Assembly: GCA_011250595.1 (NCBI GenBank) | Contig: JAANMP010000018.1 | Location: forward strand, 1 to 64,000 | Direction: 5' to 3' | Origin: Bacillus sp. MM2020_1 | Lineage (GTDB): Bacteria; Bacillota; Bacilli; Bacillales; Cytobacillaceae | DNA length: 64,000 nt | In this document: in pieces, positions 60,185 to 64,000 of the stretch | How positions within the stretch are numbered: the stretch's first letter is position 1 | Layout of the letters: each line of letters starts with the position of its first letter | Position numbers and translations under genes: made by a program | Notes under the pieces: generated by a model | The model's input: only the letters and a program-made list of their open reading frames with translations | Database searches by the model: none | Told to the model about the DNA's origin: nothing

Positions 60185-60415
60185 ATGACCACATTTGAAA
60201 AGTTAAAGCCTATTATCGCAGACCAACTGGGTGTCAAAATGGACCATATCAAACCTGAAGCTTCATTCAAAGATGACTTCGAAGCTGATTCACTAGATAT
60301 GGTTAACCTGACGATGGAAATTGAAGATGAATTTGCGATCGAAATTAATGAAAAAGTTGCAGAGACACTTCAAACGGTCGCTGATGTTGTAAACTTTATT
60401 GAAAATTCTCGTTAA
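60185..60415 (+). CDS. Acyl carrier protein
   Basis: This 76-residue carrier has the phosphopantetheine site in FEADSLDMVNLTMEIEDEF near residue 38 (Ser of DSLD). The last residues TVADVVNFIENSR are normal for AcpP. AGGAGG precedes the ATG and a strong terminator follows. It is not in a fab operon, where the main acpP normally lies, so it is probably an extra ACP for a special lipid or lipoylation. This cannot be checked without the rest of the genome. Confidence 0.93.
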   Translation: MTTFEKLKPIIADQLGVKMDHIKPEASFKDDFEADSLDMVNLTMEIEDEFAIEINEKVAETLQTVADVVNFIENSR

Positions 60416-60424
60416 TTAAATAGG

Positions 60425-60467
60425 AAAAGAGTTATTTTGAATTTATATCAAAATAACTCTTTTTTTA
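60425..60467 (+). terminator. Terminator of the ACP gene
   Basis: AAAAGAGTTATTTTGA pairs with TCAAAATAACTCTTTT around ATTTATA, followed by TTT. Usable on both strands. Confidence 0.95.
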
Positions 60468-60524
60468 ATAATGTTGAAAAGCCGCTCACACTTTGTGCGA
60501 GAACGGCCAGTTCACCAAAAAAGT

Positions 60525-62405
60525 TTATACCATTATTTTACAAATATCATTAGTAAATTCTACTGGGTCTTGGATTGGTAATCCTTCAATCAATAGTGCT
60601 TGATTGTATAGTAACTTGGTGTACAGATCCAATTTACCTTTATCATTTTCAAAAGCCTCTTTTAGTGTTTGGAAGACCTCGTGATTATTATTGATTTCTA
60701 AAACCTTATCCGCTTTAACATTTTGGTTATTCGGCATCATCGCAAGAATTTTTTCCATTTCAATCGATATTTCGCCTTCAGTTGCCAAGCAAACCGGGTG
60801 GGATTTTAATCGTTTTGAAATCCTAACATCCTTTACTTTATCCGCTAAAATATTTTTCATAAAGTCAAAGAGTTCTTTGTTTTCCTTCTCATTTGCTTCG
60901 GATTCGTCTTTAGCGTCTTCTCCTTCGATTCCTAAATCGCCGCTTGAGATCGATTTGAATTCTTTTTCTTTGTAGTTCATTAACATTTTGATCGCGAACT
61001 CATCGATATCCTCGGTGAAATAAAGAATTTCGTAGCCCTTTTCAGAGACGAATTCTGCCTGAGGTAATTTTTCAATACGATCAATCGATTCACCGGAAGC
61101 GTAATAAATATATTTTTGGTCTTCAGGCATTCTAGACACATATTCATCTAGGGTAACCAGTTTCTTCTCTTTAGATGAATAGAACATGATTAAATCTTGT
61201 AATAATTCTTTATTTGCCCCGAAGTCATTATATACTCCGTACTTTAACTGACGACCAAACGATTGATAAAATTCTTCATACTTTTCTCGTTCTTTCCTTT
61301 GAAGGCTCAGTAATTCGCTTTTGATGTTTTTGTTAATATTTTTCGCAATCAGCTTCAATTGGCGATCATGCTGAAGCATTTCTCTTGAAATGTTAAGCGA
61401 TAAATCTTCAGAATCGACCATCCCTTTCACGAAACTGAAATGGTCCGGAAGCAGGTCTGCACATTTTTCCATAATCAGAACCCCATTGGAATAGAGTTCT
61501 AAGCCCTTTTCAAATTCTTTCGAATAGAAGTCAAACGGCGTTTTTTCAGGAATATAAAGAATAGCATTATAGCGAATCGAACCTTCAACGCTGATATGGA
61601 TATGTTTGATTGGCTTGTCAAAACCGTAGCGTTTTTCGCTATAGAAGTTCTCATAATCGGCATCGGTCAGTTCGCTCTTATTTTTTTTCCAAATCGGAAC
61701 CATGCTATTGATGATCTGTTCTTCTTGATAATCCTCGTATTCGGACTCACTGCCTTCTTTCAGTCTATTGCTAGTGACATCCATTTTGATTGGATAACGA
61801 ATGAAATCCGAGTATTTCTTAATAATCGACTTCAAGCGATATTCTTGTAAATACTCATCATAATTTTCATCTTCGGTATTCTCTTTAATTTTTAAAATAA
61901 CTTCTGTGCCAACTGAATCTTTTTCTACTGACTCAATCGTATACCCTTCAGCACCTGTCGATTCCCATTTATACGCTTCATCACTGCCTAATGCTTTACT
62001 AATCACAGTTACCACGTCTGCTACCATGAATGCAGCATAAAAACCTACCCCGAACTGACCGATAATGTCATAGCCATCTTTAATTTCGTTTTCCTTTTTA
62101 AATGCCAGGGAACCACTTTTGGCAATCGTCCCGAGGTTATTTTCCAATTCTTCTTTCGTCATTCCGATTCCGGTGTCAAGAATCTTCAATGATCTGTTTG
62201 CTTGGTCTGGGATCAATTTAATGAAATAGTTATCTTTGTTGAAACTTAAAGCATCGTCCGTTAACGCTTTATAATAAATTTTATCAATCGCATCGCTGGC
62301 ATTCGAAAGTAACTCTCTTAAAAATACCTCTTTGTGTGTATAAATGGAGTTAATCATCATTTCTAGCAATCGTTTAGATTCTGCTTTAAACTGTTTCTTC
62401 GACAT
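60525..62405 (-). CDS. htpG: Molecular chaperone HtpG (Hsp90)
   Basis: This 626-residue dimeric ATP-driven chaperone has the GHKL ATPase motifs: [15 protein letters not shown] near residue 30 (Glu and Asn), [12 protein letters not shown] near 78 and [15 protein letters not shown] near 110. The middle domain has RLNxSREM-type [23 protein letters not shown] precedes the ATG at 62405; the upstream start at 62426 is not needed. A perfect CIRCE element lies 71 bases upstream, so HrcA is expected to repress it. Confidence 0.97.
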   Translation of the reverse strand: MSKKQFKAESKRLLEMMINSIYTHKEVFLRELLSNASDAIDKIYYKALTDDALSFNKDNYFIKLIPDQANRSLKILDTGIGMTKEELENNLGTIAKSGSLAFKKENEIKDGYDIIGQFGVGFYAAFMVADVVTVISKALGSDEAYKWESTGAEGYTIESVEKDSVGTEVILKIKENTEDENYDEYLQEYRLKSIIKKYSDFIRYPIKMDVTSNRLKEGSESEYEDYQEEQIINSMVPIWKKNKSELTDADYENFYSEKRYGFDKPIKHIHISVEGSIRYNAILYIPEKTPFDFYSKEFEKGLELYSNGVLIMEKCADLLPDHFSFVKGMVDSEDLSLNISREMLQHDRQLKLIAKNINKNIKSELLSLQRKEREKYEEFYQSFGRQLKYGVYNDFGANKELLQDLIMFYSSKEKKLVTLDEYVSRMPEDQKYIYYASGESIDRIEKLPQAEFVSEKGYEILYFTEDIDEFAIKMLMNYKEKEFKSISSGDLGIEGEDAKDESEANEKENKELFDFMKNILADKVKDVRISKRLKSHPVCLATEGEISIEMEKILAMMPNNQNVKADKVLEINNNHEVFQTLKEAFENDKGKLDLYTKLLYNQALLIEGLPIQDPVEFTNDICKIMV

Positions 62406-62475
62406 GAAAAATCCCCTTTCTATCATTATTATGTAAAAACTGATTTAGACTTTCTAAAAAGTAAATCAGCACCTA

Positions 62476-62502
62476 TTAGCACTCTTACTAACCGAGTGCT
62501 AA
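62476..62502 (-). promoter_or_regulatory. CIRCE operator of htpG
   Basis: TTAGCACTC-N9-GAGTGCTAA, a perfect match to the HrcA operator. A TTGACA -35 box (62537-62542) and TATTAA -10 box (62513-62518), 18 bases apart, lie just upstream on the minus strand, so the operator covers the transcription start. Confidence 0.95.
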
Positions 62503-62598
62503 TTCCATATATTTAATATCATATTTTTTGTGATTGTGTCAATAGGCAGATTGTTTTATTCAATAAATAACATTAACTGAAAATGAATAAAAGCATTA

Positions 62599-62641
62599 AA
62601 AAAGAAGGTTATTTTGTCTAAAATAAAATAATCCTTCTTAT
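62599..62641 (-). terminator. Terminator of the DUF3231 gene
   Basis: On the minus strand AAGAAGGATTATTTT pairs with AAAATAACCTTCTT around a loop, followed by TTTT. Confidence 0.85.
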
Positions 62642-62681
62642 TGATTGTTTCTGCCGTAGGGATAACAATCTTATTATTAAA

Positions 62682-63689
62682 TTATTTATTTTGATTTCGA
62701 ATTGCTTCTCTGTCTAACGATTGAGGGGGTTTTTCAAACCATCCATGATCGATCATAATTCTTGCCCCTTCTTCGGCATATGCCCCCAACTTTAGAAGGT
62801 ATTTTTCATAAGTTAAGGCTAAATCTTTACGCAGGGAGGCAGCAATAGCTAGTCCGAAGTCCCCTATTCCAATCGCACTTTGTGCATTCGTATGAAATAA
62901 CATTAATCTATCTGAAAATGGTGCTTCCCTGCTATTGGAAATCGTTGAATCCCATGTAGATGGATACGAATTGTCGTCCTCTTTTAATTTTATTATAAAA
63001 TCTTCCACCATTTTCTTCCCTAAATCATACCCATGTTTAAAATAGTCACTTATTTTTTTTGACTGTGCTACTTGACTAAACCCTAAAAGCATCGTTTTAC
63101 CTACGTTTGCCACTTCAATATTGATACCACAATGTGCTACCTCCATTGCAAGTAGTGGACGACGGTGACCAAGTATACCTCCAAGAAATGATTTCTCTGT
63201 AATGTATTCTACTTTTTCCGGATATGAAATATATGGGGAACGGATAAACACGCCTTTTTCCTGCATTATTTTTACATTTCGGTCGTATAACGTTTCTGTT
63301 TGGTCATAAAAAAGTTTGAATAAATTACGAACATCCTCTCTCGCGGAAATTGATTTTGCCAAGCTATATGTATTCAGTCCCGTTCTCGCCATATGATGTA
63401 GGTACCGCATATAAGTTACATCAGAAAAGAGTTTTTTTGCTTCTAAATTTACATCCTGTTTCCCAAAGCCATTTGGAAGGGGAATACCTTCTAAAGTAAA
63501 TAATTCTGATATTTGATGGAGATGGTCATGCGCAGATTTTAGAGCGAAAACGATAATAGGTTTAATGTCTTCATCTTCGGTAGTATGTAAATAGTGTTCC
63601 AGAATACAAATTGCCATTGAGTCACCAACATATGTACTCCATAACATTGAAATTTCAGCAGATGTTATCTTGGGGTTATGGTGTTCCAT
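62682..63689 (-). CDS. DUF3231 family protein
   Basis: This 335-residue protein has two similar halves of about 165 residues. Each begins with a helix-rich segment (ISMLWSTYVGDSMAICILEH; SDRLMLFHTNAQSAIGIGDF) and ends in a GW/FP-type element, the last being MIDHGWFEKPPQS. The fold is ferritin-like and related to spore coat CotF proteins. It is common in Bacillaceae; function unproven. GGAG lies before the ATG. A C-terminal relic of a paralogue lies at 25050-25229. Confidence 0.87.
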   Translation of the reverse strand: MEHHNPKITSAEISMLWSTYVGDSMAICILEHYLHTTEDEDIKPIIVFALKSAHDHLHQISELFTLEGIPLPNGFGKQDVNLEAKKLFSDVTYMRYLHHMARTGLNTYSLAKSISAREDVRNLFKLFYDQTETLYDRNVKIMQEKGVFIRSPYISYPEKVEYITEKSFLGGILGHRRPLLAMEVAHCGINIEVANVGKTMLLGFSQVAQSKKISDYFKHGYDLGKKMVEDFIIKLKEDDNSYPSTWDSTISNSREAPFSDRLMLFHTNAQSAIGIGDFGLAIAASLRKDLALTYEKYLLKLGAYAEEGARIMIDHGWFEKPPQSLDREAIRNQNK

Positions 63690-63910
63690 TGATTTTCAAC
63701 TCCATCAAAAGATCTATATAATTTAATAATCTCCAAAAAGGTTGAAATCAATTCAATAACACCTCAATAGGTCTGTCATACTTGGACTTTTCAAATCATG
63801 AAGTACCTATTACTTTCTTTAACTATTTTGTAATCCCGTTAACACAACTGTCATATTCGTAAAGGCAATGACATATACTTTATCAATCGCATAGGAAGGA
63901 GGGTGAACCA

Positions 63911-64000
63911 ATGGATAATCGAATTTTCTTATTTCTTGCTACGATATTATCTGGTTTTGCACTTATTAGAGTTCCTTTAGCTGATTCATTTCTTGAAAGC
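63911..64000 (+). CDS. Partial membrane protein at the right edge
   Basis: AAGGAGGGTGAACCA lies before an ATG at 63911 and the frame is open to the end of the window. It reads DNRIFLFLATILSGFALIR then VPLADSFLES, one hydrophobic segment near the N-terminus. The protein continues outside. It is divergent from the DUF3231 gene. No family can be named from 30 residues. Confidence 0.6.
   Translation, partial: MDNRIFLFLATILSGFALIRVPLADSFLES

Overview
The window looks like chromosome from a low-GC, Gram-positive, spore-forming Bacillaceae (Bacillus, Neobacillus or Cytobacillus type). The support is strong AGGAGG-type ribosome binding sites, sigma-A promoters, a perfect CIRCE element, preQ1-I and ZTP/pfl riboswitches, a Bacillus-type tmRNA, a SleB-type cell-wall hydrolase, DUF3231 and CBO0543 proteins, and MhqR-type operators. 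It is mainly accessory chromosome. Small metabolic operons alternate with gene debris: fragments of LysR, MarR, DUF3231, YCII and SDR genes and other broken reading frames. No phage structural genes, complete transposase or CRISPR array were seen.

Layout. 0-5 kb: a molybdenum hydroxylase operon (Mo, FeS and FAD subunits, then an XdhC-type maturation factor), with a 52-bp tandem repeat array inside it. 5-10 kb: very small ORFs, a predicted b-type cytochrome, an aldo/keto reductase and a divergent AraC regulator. 10-17 kb: a radical SAM protein, a quinone oxidoreductase, a compatible-solute ABC transporter with its MarR regulator, and an MhqR-DoxX-dioxygenase quinone-stress operon. 17-25 kb: a rifampicin phosphotransferase/PEP synthase family enzyme, a LysM/DUF5050 protein, a DUF2089/SHOCT operon and a nitronate monooxygenase. 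25-31 kb: gene remnants, a MITE-like element, three tandem CBO0543 membrane proteins and a DUF2325-like protein. 31-35 kb: a MarR-led redox operon marked by three copies of one palindrome. 35-43 kb: MocA-like transferase, LysE exporter, XRE-cupin regulator, arsenate-reductase-fold phosphatase, methyltransferase, DUF2268 protease and several pseudogenes. 43-49 kb: class A PBP, TauE exporter, cell-wall hydrolase and a sulfite-oxidase-like molybdoenzyme. 49.4-50.05 kb: four RNA genes on the minus strand. 50-64 kb: DUF1284, YqcI-like, isochorismatase-like and TerC proteins, queCDE under a preQ1 switch, CoxG-like protein, serA under a ZTP switch, threonine aldolase, methyltransferase/MarR pair, a lone ACP, HtpG under CIRCE, and a DUF3231 protein.

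Themes. Molybdenum enzymes and helpers recur (Mo hydroxylase subunits, XdhC, MocA, CoxG, sulfite oxidase). Three separate MarR-operator modules control compatible-solute uptake or electrophile/quinone detoxification. In two of these the operator fills the spacer of a sigma-A promoter.

The most unusual feature is the compact RNA cluster: tRNA-Ser(GCU), a divergent tmRNA whose tag reads AGKQNNNFAFAA, tRNA-Asn(GUU) and a short Alu-less SRP RNA, spaced closely enough to be one transcript. Bacillus relatives normally have a long SRP RNA and an ssrA next to smpB, so these may be second copies or an acquired cassette.
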